Shown here: positions 17,550-26,665 of the stretch, piece after piece
How positions within the stretch are numbered: the stretch's first letter is position 1
How the letters are laid out: every line of letters begins with the position of its first letter
NCBI GenBank assembly: GCA_019694655.1
Contig: JAIBBN010000001.1
Span: 186,001-250,000, forward strand
Length of the DNA: 64,000 bases
Reading direction: 5' to 3'
Source: Leptospirales bacterium
GTDB taxonomy: Bacteria > Spirochaetota > Leptospiria > Leptospirales > Leptonemataceae
Translations under genes and position numbers: made by a program
Notes under the pieces: model-generated
Seen by the model: only the letters and a program-made list of their open reading frames with translations
The model's database searches: none
What the model was told of the DNA's origin: nothing

Positions 17550-18485
17550 ATGGCAATACTGACAATCGCAGAATTGAAAGGCGACGAACTCAAGAAGGTA
17601 TCGAAGGAGCTGCTGGCGGCGGCGCGCGGCCTCGGAGGAGAGGTCATAGCCCTCCTGATCAACGGCAATGATACTCATGCCAAAGAACTGCTGGCCGCCG
17701 GGGCCGACGTCGTCGTAAAGAACACGCTGGCCGAGTACAGTCCGCAGGGAGTGGCCAATATCGCCGCTGAAATCGCGCAAAAGAAAGGCGCGAAACTGGC
17801 TCTGGCGCCGCACTCAGTGCAGGGTCGCGACTATGCCGGTCGCCTGGCTGTCAAGCTCGGCGGGGCCCTGGTGGCTGACGTCGTTTCCGTGAAGGGCAGT
17901 GAATCAGCGGTCGAGGTCAAGAAGCCGGTCTATTCCGGTAAAGCCTATGCGAATATCAAGGTGCAGTCGCCTGCCGTGATTACTGTTCGCCCCAACTCAC
18001 AGGAACTGGTTACGCACAGCGGCTCGAAAGTCGAAGATGGCGGCGCCAGCGCCGGCGAAGTGAAGAGCGTTTTGAAAGATCTGGAACTGACCGGCGGAAC
18101 CAAAGTGCAATTGACCGACGCCTCGGTGGTGGTATCAGGCGGGCGTGGCATCAAAGGCCCGGAGAACTGGCCAATCTTGCAAGAGCTGTGCGACGTTGTC
18201 GGCGCTGCGCTTGGCGCCAGCCGGGCGGCCGTAGACGCCGGCTGGATTCCACATGCCCATCAGGTTGGACAGACTGGTAAGACGGTATCTCCAAATTGCT
18301 ACGTGGCTTGCGGCATTTCCGGGGCCATTCAACACCTGGCCGGCATGGGTTCTTCCAAGGTCATTGTGGCCATCAATAAGGATCCAGAAGCGCCTATCTT
18401 TAAGGTTGCCACCTACGGCGTGGTCGACGACCTCTTCACCGTGGTGCCCGCTTTGACGGCGGAGTTCAAGAAGGTCCTTGGATAA
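17550..18485 (+). CDS. etfA: Electron transfer flavoprotein, alpha subunit
   Basis: 311 residues. The C-terminal FAD-binding part is clear: SRAAVDAGWIPHAHQVGQTG then KTVSPNCYVACGISGAIQHLAGM and VIVAINKDPEAPIFKVATYGVVDDL. The N-terminal half follows the family. Together with etfB it forms the soluble heterodimer that takes electrons from the acyl-CoA dehydrogenase. The LolA-like gene starts 1 base after its stop. Confidence 0.95.
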   Translation: MAILTIAELKGDELKKVSKELLAAARGLGGEVIALLINGNDTHAKELLAAGADVVVKNTLAEYSPQGVANIAAEIAQKKGAKLALAPHSVQGRDYAGRLAVKLGGALVADVVSVKGSESAVEVKKPVYSGKAYANIKVQSPAVITVRPNSQELVTHSGSKVEDGGASAGEVKSVLKDLELTGGTKVQLTDASVVVSGGRGIKGPENWPILQELCDVVGAALGASRAAVDAGWIPHAHQVGQTGKTVSPNCYVACGISGAIQHLAGMGSSKVIVAINKDPEAPIFKVATYGVVDDLFTVVPALTAEFKKVLG

Positions 18486-18486
18486 G

Positions 18487-19131
18487 ATGCAAGACAGACT
18501 GCCCTGCCGCCAGGCGGGGCAAAGCTTTGCAGGCCGCCGCCCCCTGGGGCAGGCGGCTTTTGTGCTTTGTGCCCTTTCCCTGACGCTGGTCTTTGGAGCG
18601 CCTGGCGGACTTCAGGCGCAGGCGCCATCGCAGGTGCAACAGGTGGTAGCACGTATGAACAGTCTGCGCAGCTTTCGCGCCAATGTTACCATTGGCGGCG
18701 GAATCAGCGGAACACTGAGTTACCAGGGCGGCCACTTTAACTTTCAGATGAGCGATGGCCGCGTGATTGCGGCCAATGGCAATCGCATGGTGGTCTACAG
18801 TCCTGCTTCGCGCGTTGCCGGCAAACAAACCGCAGGCGGCGCCAGCGGCGGCCTCGGTTGGATCCTCAGCGGTTATGAATACCGCGTCGCCGGTTCCGAG
18901 GCTATTGGCCGAGCGACCGATCCCAACAACCGGATTCGCGAGATCAAGGTCGCCTGGGCCCCTGATTTTACCCTGCGCCGCCTTAGCATTCGCAACGCCG
19001 ACAGTGACAGCTGGTTCACTATCTCCCTTTCCAATGTGCGCGCCGTTAGCGGTTTTTCGGCCTCGCTCTTTTCCTACCGCCCGCCGGCCGGCGCCAGAAC
19101 TGTGGAGAATCCTCTCGACCAGAGTAACTGA
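18487..19131 (+). CDS. LolA-like periplasmic lipoprotein carrier
   Basis: About 214 residues with a signal peptide (LGQAAFVLCALSLTLVFGAP, cleavage near LQAQA) and a LolA-type start VQQVVARMNSLRSFRANVTI. Later strands GTLSYQGGHFNFQMSDGRVI and MVVYSPASR fit the LolA half-barrel. LolA ferries lipoproteins across the periplasm to the outer membrane, which fits a spirochaete with many lipoproteins. An unusually strong terminator-like hairpin lies inside the signal-peptide codons (18533-18561). The ATG is one base after the etfA stop; another start in the same frame is TTG 18478. The distant relative LolA assignment is moderate. Confidence 0.65.
   Translation: MQDRLPCRQAGQSFAGRRPLGQAAFVLCALSLTLVFGAPGGLQAQAPSQVQQVVARMNSLRSFRANVTIGGGISGTLSYQGGHFNFQMSDGRVIAANGNRMVVYSPASRVAGKQTAGGASGGLGWILSGYEYRVAGSEAIGRATDPNNRIREIKVAWAPDFTLRRLSIRNADSDSWFTISLSNVRAVSGFSASLFSYRPPAGARTVENPLDQSN
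18533..18561 (+). terminator. Terminator-like hairpin inside the 5' codons of the lolA-like gene
   Basis: An 11-bp G+C-only stem (GCCGCCGCCCC paired with GGGGC-A-GGCGGC, one bulged A, 2-base loop) followed by TTTT. It lies 47 bases after the etfA stop, within the signal-peptide region of the next gene. Confidence 0.45.
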
Positions 19132-19137
19132 GTCGCG

Positions 19138-20925
19138 ATGGATCCCACGCTGACAGGCGCTCAGGCGCACCAGAAGTTCGGCGAACTGTATCGCAAATCG
19201 CGGCCGCCCGAATTGCAGGAGAAGGTCGATCGTATTGTTGCAGCTACCAGCGACGTCTTTGTGCGCATCCAGCGCATCGAGGAAATCGACGAGCAGGCGG
19301 CGCGTAGCAAGCGAGAAGCGGAAAAGGGCGCGCCGCTGCGCGGCGGACCCGTGCGCGGCGGAGGAGGCGGCGGAGCTCGCGGCGGTGCAAAGGCGCCGCC
19401 AAAGAAGAAAGAAGTACGCGCCGGCTTCTTCGAGCGTCTCTTTGGCGGCGAACTGGCGATCTGGGGTCGCGCCAATGGAACCCTTGCCGGTTCCGGACTT
19501 TTTTCGCTCAATGTCCAGTTGTCTCCGGGCAGCCTGAGCGTCTTCAGCGATCTGCGCGAGGACCTGGTTGTGCCAACGATCAAAGGGTTCCGCGGCGCGG
19601 CGGGATATGCCTGGGAACTGTTCGAACCTGCGCGCTACAATACGATCATTGCCGCCTTCCAGGTTTTCAATGAAATCTCCAAGCTCAAGAATCTGTTTCA
19701 GCGCACTCCTAATCCGGAGGAATGGATTACACAGACGATCAAATTGCAAAAGTACTATGGAATGCTCCTGCTTTTTCCCGAATATGAGAAGACTCTCAAA
19801 GATGATTTGATCGAAGCGCTGGGCAAAAGGGAGCAAATGGTTCCGCTCCAGCCGGCGATGCGCGAGTCGATGGCCTATCTGCTTAACCTGGAGCGACGTC
19901 GACCCACGCTGACCAACATCTTTGCTGCAATCTACAGTCTGGCGCGCAAGAAGGTTGTTGGCTGGGACGACCTCGCGGCCGAACTAAAGCTGGGGCGGCC
20001 GGCGCTCGATAGCTACCGCGGTCCGGATGCTGTTCTCGATGTGATCAACCGTCGCATCAGCGATCTGAAGGGCAAGTTCAACAATCGTCAGTCGCAGATC
20101 AGCGAGATTCGTCGCCTGCGCGAAGAGTATTTGAAGACCGATGCCAACGGTCGACTGATTACGGATTTTCTGGACGAAGTCGTTGCTGATGCTGTGCGCC
20201 GGACCTACGGCGATGTTGCCGTAGGCGAGGCGAACATCGCCGCCTTCAAGCGCGAGCCGCATCGCTTGCTGTACTCGATTCTAAAGGATTTTGACTCAAA
20301 CTGCCTTACGCTCTTTATCGGTGCGGTAAGCTTCCGCTCAGCGGGAGCGCATTCCCATGCTCAGGAGGCGCCGCTCTTTGTTCAGGGTCTCTTCAAGAAA
20401 CATGCCGACGCCTTCACCGCTTCCTTTCGAGAATCAGAGCAGTTCTTGAAGAAGTATCGCGATATCAACTACTCCTTCACCGACTTTATTTCACACACCA
20501 AGACGCCGCCAACTGACGCCATTCACAAGCAGTTCCACGAGATTGTCCGGGCCAGCATCAAAATGTTTAACCTGTTTGCCCGCGACCTCTATACCGTTCT
20601 CTACAATGCGCGTTCCGCTCAGGAGACGGAGCGCAGCTCCGGCGACCTCGAGCGCTTTGCTCGTTCGCGGACGATTCCTGTCGATTCCGTTCAGCCGGGG
20701 GCGCGCCACATCCCCTACGGCCGCGAGGAACTGGTCAGCGCCACTCGCTTGAATGGCATGAAAATCGAAGTCGCCCTCGAACAGGTGTTGCACCACCTGT
20801 ACAACTACCTCTACATCTTTCGCGATCCAGAGCTGATTGATTTGCTCGGTTCCGGCGCGGGCCTTGAAAAGGAGGCTGGCGAATACAAAGAGGAATTGAC
20901 ACGACTTGGGGTGCGACTGCAGTAA
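19138..20925 (+). CDS. Conserved-looking protein of unknown function
   Basis: 595 residues, no family recognised. A charged N-terminus is followed by a glycine-rich low-complexity linker at about residues 65-85 (repeated RGG with PPKKK). The rest is a soluble, mostly helical protein, with possible coiled coil at about residues 305-330 (VINRRISDLKGKFNNRQ). No signal peptide or membrane segment. It starts 6 bases after the LolA-like gene and is followed by the phosphofructokinase gene after 46 bases, so it is in the same rightward operon. It resembles no enzyme; a spirochaete-specific structural role is possible. Confidence 0.75.
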   Translation: MDPTLTGAQAHQKFGELYRKSRPPELQEKVDRIVAATSDVFVRIQRIEEIDEQAARSKREAEKGAPLRGGPVRGGGGGGARGGAKAPPKKKEVRAGFFERLFGGELAIWGRANGTLAGSGLFSLNVQLSPGSLSVFSDLREDLVVPTIKGFRGAAGYAWELFEPARYNTIIAAFQVFNEISKLKNLFQRTPNPEEWITQTIKLQKYYGMLLLFPEYEKTLKDDLIEALGKREQMVPLQPAMRESMAYLLNLERRRPTLTNIFAAIYSLARKKVVGWDDLAAELKLGRPALDSYRGPDAVLDVINRRISDLKGKFNNRQSQISEIRRLREEYLKTDANGRLITDFLDEVVADAVRRTYGDVAVGEANIAAFKREPHRLLYSILKDFDSNCLTLFIGAVSFRSAGAHSHAQEAPLFVQGLFKKHADAFTASFRESEQFLKKYRDINYSFTDFISHTKTPPTDAIHKQFHEIVRASIKMFNLFARDLYTVLYNARSAQETERSSGDLERFARSRTIPVDSVQPGARHIPYGREELVSATRLNGMKIEVALEQVLHHLYNYLYIFRDPELIDLLGSGAGLEKEAGEYKEELTRLGVRLQ

Positions 20926-20971
20926 TGCCCGCCGGACGTCGGATCGAGCGGGCCGGCGCAGGGAAAGGTTT

Positions 20972-22183
20972 ATGGCACTGAAGAAGATAGGCATTCTCAC
21001 ATCAGGCGGAGACTGCGGCGGGCTCAACGGCGTCGTCAAGGGCGCTGCCTGCGTGGCTGAGGCCAATGGCATCGAGGCCTACCTGATTCCCAACGGTTAC
21101 GCCGGTCTGTACAACCTGATCGATTTCGATTCGCTGGTTCGCCTCGATCGGGCAAGGCTGGAAAAGTTTCACGTTTACATGGCTGGCAGCGAAGCGGGAA
21201 ACTCGCGCGTCAAGGTCTCCAAGATCAAAGACGAACAAAAGTATGAGCGCATCAAGCAAGGCCTGCAGAAGTTCGGTCTGGATGCGGTAGTCATTGCCGG
21301 CGGCGATGATACTGGCAGCGTAGTTGTCGATCTGGCCAGCAAAGGCATCCCCTGTTTGCACGCCCCGAAGACCATGGACCTCGATCTGATGACTTACAGC
21401 GTCGGCGGCGATAGCACTATCAATCGCATTGCCGATTTTGCCCGCGACCTGCGCACCACCGGCAATACCCACAATCGAGTCATTGTGATGGAAGTCTTTG
21501 GCCGTTACGCCGGACACACCGCCTTTCGCGGCGGAATTGCCGCCGAAGCCGATGCCATACTGATACCGGAGGTGCTGGTTAACTTCGATCTGCTTTACGA
21601 GCATGTGAAAAGCGTGTTTACCCGTCGCATTCGAGAAAGCGATCATCGCGCTGGATCGGTGATGGTTATCGTGGCAGAGGGCCTAAAAGATGCCTCTGGC
21701 GAGGAGCTTGTCGATAAGAGCGTTGCGCCCGATTCCTTTGGACATTATCCCTTGATGGGCGCTGGCAAGTATGTCGTAAAGGAAATCGAAAGCCGGATGA
21801 AGAAAGACCCGGCAATCAAAGAATTCATGAAGCAGACCGGGCAGTTCGTGGAAAGCGTCTATGAAATCCCCGAGGTGCGCGAGATTCGCCCGAGCCACCT
21901 GGTGCGCTGCGGTCACACCACTGCTGTAGATGCCGTCTTCGGTTTGCAGGTGGGCGCCGGCGCCGTAGAGCTAGCCCGCCAGGGAATCTTTGGCGTGACC
22001 GTAGTCGACTATCGCGAGGGCGAGGTGCGCTACATGGACTGCGCCAGGGCGATCGAACAGCGGCACGTAGATGTCAGCGAAATTGCGCTCTATGAAAGCC
22101 TGGGGATTTCTTTTGGCCGAAAGCCCGTCGCTGCACAACCAAAACTGGTGAAGCAAAGCGAGCGCCCCTGGCGGCCGCACTGA
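20972..22183 (+). CDS. 6-phosphofructokinase with pyrophosphate-type signature
   Basis: 403 residues of the PfkA superfamily, with ILTSGGDCGGLN, AGGDDTGS, PKTMDLDLMTYSVGGDSTI and FGRYAGHTAFRG. The family is split by two positions: ATP enzymes of the E. coli type have GGDGT and GTID, pyrophosphate enzymes have GGDDT and PKTID. This protein has Asp in the first place and Lys in the second, so pyrophosphate is the predicted phosphoryl donor, making the step reversible. The start at 20972 has GGGAAAGG upstream; the frame also extends to 20906, overlapping the previous gene. A second, ATP-type enzyme is encoded at 62141-63412. Confidence 0.88.
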   Translation: MALKKIGILTSGGDCGGLNGVVKGAACVAEANGIEAYLIPNGYAGLYNLIDFDSLVRLDRARLEKFHVYMAGSEAGNSRVKVSKIKDEQKYERIKQGLQKFGLDAVVIAGGDDTGSVVVDLASKGIPCLHAPKTMDLDLMTYSVGGDSTINRIADFARDLRTTGNTHNRVIVMEVFGRYAGHTAFRGGIAAEADAILIPEVLVNFDLLYEHVKSVFTRRIRESDHRAGSVMVIVAEGLKDASGEELVDKSVAPDSFGHYPLMGAGKYVVKEIESRMKKDPAIKEFMKQTGQFVESVYEIPEVREIRPSHLVRCGHTTAVDAVFGLQVGAGAVELARQGIFGVTVVDYREGEVRYMDCARAIEQRHVDVSEIALYESLGISFGRKPVAAQPKLVKQSERPWRPH

Positions 22184-22293
22184 GGCGCGGCTGGGCTAAA
22201 CGCAGCGCACTTGAATCTCAGCTCGGCCGGAAGTGTCCGGATATCCCCTTGAATTCGATTGACCGATTCTTGCGTCTAAACCACTTTTAGCAA

Positions 22294-23142
22294 ATGCGGA
22301 TTAGAGTTCGATTTGGGGCGGTCCTGTCGGTGGCTTTGCTTGGCACAGGCGGATTGCTGGCAGAGGGGGGAACGGGTTCCGTTCCGTCACTGCAGTCGGA
22401 TGCTGAGTCTGGTTTTTATGAGGGAATCATTCTCCTTTCCGGCGGCGGCGGCTCCTTGTTTGATCGTAGCGGCGACCTGATCAGAACAGAGAGCAGCCAA
22501 TGGCAAGAGCGTCGCACGCAGGCGGCCCTGGGTGCAGCTGAGGTACGCGTACTGGGAACGGTTCCTGCGTCTCCCTTGCTCCTTTTGCCGGCCAGATTTT
22601 CTAGCGAATCGTCCGCGACAGGCGTTCTGGAGTACGGCATCTCATCGCAAATAGGCGCCGGCATCAGCATCGCACGCACTTCGATTCACGTGCAACGGCA
22701 AGAGCAGTTCTTGCTTCCAAACGCGAGCAGCTCAAGCGCCCTATTCTTAAGTCGCTATACAGAAGTGACGCCGGTGTCGCGGCGCTTCTATCGTGACACA
22801 ATTTGGATGGCACATTTTTCCTGGCACCCGGTCGAAAAGACGCGAATTGATCCATATCTCTTGCTGCGCGGCGGACTCTTGAAGTTTGAGTCTGCTTTTC
22901 AATCCTCCACAACTTTCATCGCGTTCAATCAGGTTCAATCGCAAAATGGAACTGGGTTTGCCGGCGCGTTGGGCGTTGGGGCCAACCTCTACCTTACGCC
23001 CGAGTTTGGTGTGAAAATTGAAGGGGCATGGACGCGGCGCTTGCTAAGGGGGGACGGAGGTTTCCACAGCGCCTTGAATACAACTGCGCTGGAGGCAGGT
23101 TTCGTACTCAATTTTGATAACATTGCTCGCTATTCGTATTGA
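22294..23142 (+). CDS. Predicted outer-membrane beta-barrel protein
   Basis: 282 residues with a signal peptide (VLSVALLGTGGLLAEGG) and a run of amphipathic strands ending in an aromatic residue (ARYSY), which is the usual last strand of an outer-membrane barrel. No family is recognised. It is the first gene of a stretch of exported proteins. Its stop overlaps the frame of the next gene, whose ATG is 15 bases later. Confidence 0.6.
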   Translation: MRIRVRFGAVLSVALLGTGGLLAEGGTGSVPSLQSDAESGFYEGIILLSGGGGSLFDRSGDLIRTESSQWQERRTQAALGAAEVRVLGTVPASPLLLLPARFSSESSATGVLEYGISSQIGAGISIARTSIHVQRQEQFLLPNASSSSALFLSRYTEVTPVSRRFYRDTIWMAHFSWHPVEKTRIDPYLLLRGGLLKFESAFQSSTTFIAFNQVQSQNGTGFAGALGVGANLYLTPEFGVKIEGAWTRRLLRGDGGFHSALNTTALEAGFVLNFDNIARYSY

Positions 23143-23156
23143 GAGAAGTTTTCAAC

Positions 23157-23477
23157 ATGGTGCGGCAATCATACTGGTTCGCCCCGCTAGCGGCAGTTCT
23201 GATCTGGATGCTTGGCGGTTGTTACGGGTTGGTGTATCGCAAGCATACCGATCCGGCTCGAGTCGGCAATGCTGCAAATCTCTCGGTACAGCGCAGCTGT
23301 TTTCGCTCCTATCTGGGCCTGGTATCGACGGGGGACGCCTCCTTGAGGCCAGCAATCAAGAATGGGAATTTGATCGCGATGCACTCTACCGAACGCGAAT
23401 ATACGCTTGTCCTCGGTTTCCTGTACAGACGCTACTGTGTCATCCTCACTGGAACTCCGGGGCAGAGTGCAGAATGA
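23157..23477 (+). CDS. TRL-like family small lipoprotein (1 of 4)
   Basis: 106 residues. A lipobox-like LIWMLGGC follows a hydrophobic start. The C-terminal half has the TRL-like pattern LGLVSTGDASLRPAIKNGNL, then ending in LVLGFLYRRYCVILTG. TRL-like proteins (Pfam TRL) are small exported lipoproteins of unknown role. GAGAGAAG precedes the ATG. The stop overlaps the next start (ATGA). Confidence 0.7.
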   Translation: MVRQSYWFAPLAAVLIWMLGGCYGLVYRKHTDPARVGNAANLSVQRSCFRSYLGLVSTGDASLRPAIKNGNLIAMHSTEREYTLVLGFLYRRYCVILTGTPGQSAE

Positions 23478-23809
23478 TCGCAATGCCAAATCTAAGAGCA
23501 CTTCCGTTTTTGTTTTCGGTTTCTCTTCTCGCTGGCTGTGTTAATTCGGCGGAAATTCCTAATACTTCGCTCATTTACAATAACTTCCATCTGGATGGGG
23601 AATTCAATCGCAACAATAGTGCTCAACCTGTCGTTCGCGCAAGAGGATGCCTGAAGATGATCGGCATATTTGTCGCGTGGGGGGATGCGGGCGCAGGCCA
23701 CATTGCTAGCGAAAACGGAATTCGCCGTATTGCACGAATTGATTTTAGCTACTTCAGCGTTTTGGGCGTGTATCATGCTTACTGTACAGATGTCTATGGC
23801 GAAAAGTAA
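23474..23809 (+). CDS. TRL-like family small lipoprotein (2 of 4)
   Basis: 111 residues with a lipobox (FSVSLLAGC). The second half has the TRL-like pattern: CLKMIGIFVAWGDAGAGHI, ENGIRRIARIDFSYFSVLG and YCTDVYGE. It overlaps the previous gene by four bases, so it is translationally coupled. The next gene starts inside its last codons. Confidence 0.7.
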   Translation: MIAMPNLRALPFLFSVSLLAGCVNSAEIPNTSLIYNNFHLDGEFNRNNSAQPVVRARGCLKMIGIFVAWGDAGAGHIASENGIRRIARIDFSYFSVLGVYHAYCTDVYGEK

Positions 23810-24146
23810 TCTGTTCCTCGCGCTTTCCCTGTTCGCCGGAATATCCGTTAGCTGCATTCAGCACTACTCGCCTCCGATGAGCGGTTGTCTGTACACCAAC
23901 GTGCATTATTCATCACGCGATACGGCGCGCGGCGAGGCCATTGGGGATGGACAGGCGCTCAGGTCAGGCCGAAACTGCACCTGGGCTCTGGCCTATCTCA
24001 ACTATTTCTGGTACGAAACGGGCGCCAGCATAGCCGAGGCAATGAAGCAAGGCGAGATAACACGAATTGCGGCCGTGGACTATTCCCATGATGAGATTCT
24101 GGGCGCAGGATTTGTTCGCGAATGTGTTATTGTCTGGGGGGAGTAG
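23796..24146 (+). CDS. TRL-like family small lipoprotein (3 of 4)
   Basis: 116 residues with a loose spirochaetal lipobox (FAGISVSC). The second half has the TRL-like pattern: GASIAEAMKQGEITRIAAVD, then EILGAGFVRECVIVWGE. It overlaps the end of the second TRL gene. ATG 23790 is an alternative start. Confidence 0.68.
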   Translation: MAKSNLFLALSLFAGISVSCIQHYSPPMSGCLYTNVHYSSRDTARGEAIGDGQALRSGRNCTWALAYLNYFWYETGASIAEAMKQGEITRIAAVDYSHDEILGAGFVRECVIVWGE

Positions 24147-24167
24147 GCAAGGGCGGCGCTTTGATTT

Positions 24168-24827
24168 TCAAAAAAGTTTGAGGCCGCAATCTTTCAGGAT
24201 TTCCAATAACTCGGCCAGCATCATGGCGCTAGCACCCCAGATTGTCTCTCCGTCGATGCGGAAATGCGGAACCGTCGTTCGAAATCCGCGAACTATCCAC
24301 TCTTCGATCCGAAAATTCTCCGATTTGGCAAAATCCTGTAACTGAAATTCCAGGACCTCAGCTACCTCCTCTTCGTCTGCTCGATACTGGTCCGGAGCAA
24401 GGATCAGGGCAACAAACGGCTCAACATAGAACTGGCTAGGCGCCACATAGAGTGAACTTAGCGCCCCGGCGACGTTGTCCGGCGGAATTGCGAGGCCAAT
24501 TTCTTCGGTTGTTTCGCGCAGAGCAGTTGCCTGTAGATCTGCGTCTGAATCTTCGCGTCGACCTCCGGGGAAGGCTATTTGTCGGCTGTGCGGACCCGAC
24601 TCTTCAGGCCTGCGAATCATGCAGATACGCAGCGCACCGGCTCGATAGAATAAAGGTAGTAGAACGCCCGCTTGTTTGACGGGGGCGGAAGGCCCCGGGT
24701 TCATTTCGGGGCCCGGCCTGTGGGATGGCGCCAGGCGATATTGCGCCTTAGCGCCCGGAAGCGGCTCAAGCATGCGCCGCCGCAGCCGATCAAAAATTTT
24801 TTGTTGTTCTCCTGGGGAGTTAGGCAT
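24168..24827 (-). CDS. Nudix hydrolase, CoA pyrophosphatase type (NudL/YeaB-like)
   Basis: 219 residues. The Nudix box reads GRREDSDADLQATALRETTEEIGL: the RE..EE.G core is intact. The preceding SRQIAFPGG and LLPLFYRAGALRICMIRRP fit the CoA-pyrophosphatase group, which cleaves CoA or acyl-CoA to 3',5'-ADP and phosphopantetheine. It is the only leftward gene among rightward lipoproteins. The frame stays open to 25460, but that part only mirrors the opposite gene; the ATG at 24827 follows a CCCAGGAG site. Confidence 0.85.
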   Translation of the reverse strand: MPNSPGEQQKIFDRLRRRMLEPLPGAKAQYRLAPSHRPGPEMNPGPSAPVKQAGVLLPLFYRAGALRICMIRRPEESGPHSRQIAFPGGRREDSDADLQATALRETTEEIGLAIPPDNVAGALSSLYVAPSQFYVEPFVALILAPDQYRADEEEVAEVLEFQLQDFAKSENFRIEEWIVRGFRTTVPHFRIDGETIWGASAMMLAELLEILKDCGLKLF

Positions 24828-25022
24828 TGCAAACAAAAGCAAATTAAATACGGCGAGCTGGTGCAACGCAAAAAGATAGCAACGCAGGCAATTCTCACAT
24901 TGGCAATTGAGTCGGCGACAAATGCTATTTTTGTATTTGACAGATGCTTTGGATGAATGAATCAACGGATCCACGCTGACCATCCGGGCAGCTGATAACT
25001 GTTTCACTCTGGAGGATACGCT

Positions 25023-25454
25023 GTGAAAAAAATTCTTCTGATTCTGGCGGCGACGGCGCTGCTCGCGCAATGTACGCATTCGCTCCGCGAGGAGGGCGCT
25101 TCTGTTCCTGCTCCGTTGAGCCTGCTGCCCGCAAATTTTGAGGTTTCTGGAGATACGGTTGGGGAAGCGTGTGTTACGCGAGTATTCTTTGTTGCCTGGG
25201 GCCGTTTGTTCAGCTCGGAAAGCGGCAGGGGCGCTTCGCTCTATTCCAATCCGCTGGATTTCTCCAGTGGGCTCCTGACAAGCGAAGCCCGTAGCGAGGC
25301 GATGAACAACGCCCTTGCAAAAGTCGAAGGATCGAGCTATTTTGCAATCGGTCAGGTGCGCGCCGAGGCGAGCGGTCTGTGGCCAGCGTTTGGTAGAGAA
25401 TGCGTAACTGTACACGGTCGCGCTCTCACAATCAAGAATACCGCGCGTCAATAG
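25023..25454 (+). CDS. TRL-related exported lipoprotein (4 of 4)
   Basis: 143 residues, GTG start with GGAGG upstream. The start KKILLILAATALLAQC is a typical lipoprotein signal. The C-terminal ends with GRECVTVHGRAL, matching the C-x2-V-x-G ending of the three upstream TRL-like proteins, and the middle ends ARSEAMNNALAKVEGSSYFA. It is longer than the other three, and family membership is less certain. Confidence 0.65.
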   Translation: MKKILLILAATALLAQCTHSLREEGASVPAPLSLLPANFEVSGDTVGEACVTRVFFVAWGRLFSSESGRGASLYSNPLDFSSGLLTSEARSEAMNNALAKVEGSSYFAIGQVRAEASGLWPAFGRECVTVHGRALTIKNTARQ

Positions 25455-25462
25455 ACTCACAT

Positions 25463-25488
25463 TTGCGGCGCCGCTACCGGCGCCGCAA
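25463..25488. terminator. Strong stem-loop after the fourth TRL-like gene
   Basis: A perfect 10-bp stem (TTGCGGCGCC and GGCGCCGCAA, 6-base loop). No T-run follows, so it may end transcription weakly or protect the 3' end. Confidence 0.4.
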
Positions 25489-25543
25489 TATTGGACCTCC
25501 CAATCGTACTTGCGTAATTCTCCCGGCCGTCTTCAATCAGTCT

Positions 25544-26665
25544 ATGATCCGCGGTTCGCTTCTCGGTTGCGCTTTGGCATCAGTCTTCCTGACAACGATC
25601 GTCAATTGCTCAAGTAATTCGATAGAAATACAACTAGCACGCTTCGGACCAGGCGGTGAGCAGCGACTGCAGCAAATTCTTCAGGGCCGTCGCAGGATTG
25701 GCGTGGTAGCCGTTCAACCTCGCTCGGATGTCGCAGGCAGTCTGAACTTCAGCGGGGACTGGAGTTCGCTCATGGAGGCGAAAACGGAGAGTAGTCTCAA
25801 TTCGGGGGGGTACTTTCAGGTCATCGACATCAGCAATCGTCGAGAACGCTTGCGCGAACTGGCTTACACTCAAAGTGGCATGACCGAACAACAGCTGGCT
25901 GTTGGGCGGGAGTCTGCCGTCGATTTTCTGCTTTTTGTCAGACTGACCAATCAGCCGCGAAGCGAATGCAAAGAAGAAGAAGCAATCAATACCACTCACG
26001 GAATGGGGGCTCTTGTTGGCGGCTTACTGGGTAACGATGCAACCGCTCCGGCGCAGGAAACTGGACTTGCGCTGGCCTGGCGCAAGATGTTGCTTACGCT
26101 TTCTGGAACCAAGCCTGCGGGTGTTCGCTACCTGACATTGTTCGTCCAGGGACGCCTGACGGATGTTCAAACAGGCGATAGCTTTTCCTACGCAACAAGC
26201 GCTCCCTACCGCCTGGTTGGAATTCCAGGTAATCCGGAGTGCCCTTCCGCCCTCGCAGCGCTGGACGGTGCGGCGACTGCGGCCGGCCTTGCGCTGTCCG
26301 AGCGGCTTTCGCCGCAGCTGGCAGATCGGAGCGTACCACTCCTGGATCGTGTGGATGATATCGAAGACTCGGAAGAAGCGAATAGCGTACTGAGTTCATT
26401 GCAATTGGGCATTCGATTTGCCAGGCAGGGTGACATGACAGAGGCGGCAAGGCAATGGGAGCTTGCACTCAGGCATAGCAATGGGCGCTCGCGCGCTGCG
26501 CTCTGGAACTCCGCGATCGCTGCGTGGCGACGCGGCGATTCCGCTACAGCAGCGGATCGCTTTCAGAAGTTTTTTGACCAGGGCGATGGCGACGACTGGA
26601 TCAGCGACGAAATGCTGAGGCTCTGGGCTGACTTCAAGGATACGGCTCATGCGGCAGAGGAGTAG
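25544..26665 (+). CDS. Lipoprotein with CsgG/LpoB-like domain and TPR-like C-terminus
   Basis: 373 residues, lipoprotein signal ending near TTIVNC. Residues about 40-130 fit the CsgG/LpoB fold: RRIGVVAVQPRSD, a TESSLNSGGYFQVIDISNRRERLRELAYTQSG segment and VDFLLFVRLT. The last 90 residues look like a TPR pair (LGIRFARQGDMTEAARQWELAL; WRRGDSATAADRFQKFFDQG). Related proteins build secretion pores or activate peptidoglycan synthases; neither role is established here. The 17-base overlap with the next gene shows they are co-translated. The start ATG has only a weak ribosome site. Confidence 0.65.
   Translation: MIRGSLLGCALASVFLTTIVNCSSNSIEIQLARFGPGGEQRLQQILQGRRRIGVVAVQPRSDVAGSLNFSGDWSSLMEAKTESSLNSGGYFQVIDISNRRERLRELAYTQSGMTEQQLAVGRESAVDFLLFVRLTNQPRSECKEEEAINTTHGMGALVGGLLGNDATAPAQETGLALAWRKMLLTLSGTKPAGVRYLTLFVQGRLTDVQTGDSFSYATSAPYRLVGIPGNPECPSALAALDGAATAAGLALSERLSPQLADRSVPLLDRVDDIEDSEEANSVLSSLQLGIRFARQGDMTEAARQWELALRHSNGRSRAALWNSAIAAWRRGDSATAADRFQKFFDQGDGDDWISDEMLRLWADFKDTAHAAEE

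Noticed and set aside
24828-25460. N-terminal extension of the Nudix frame
   Set aside because: It is opposite the fourth TRL-like gene and lacks a ribosome site.
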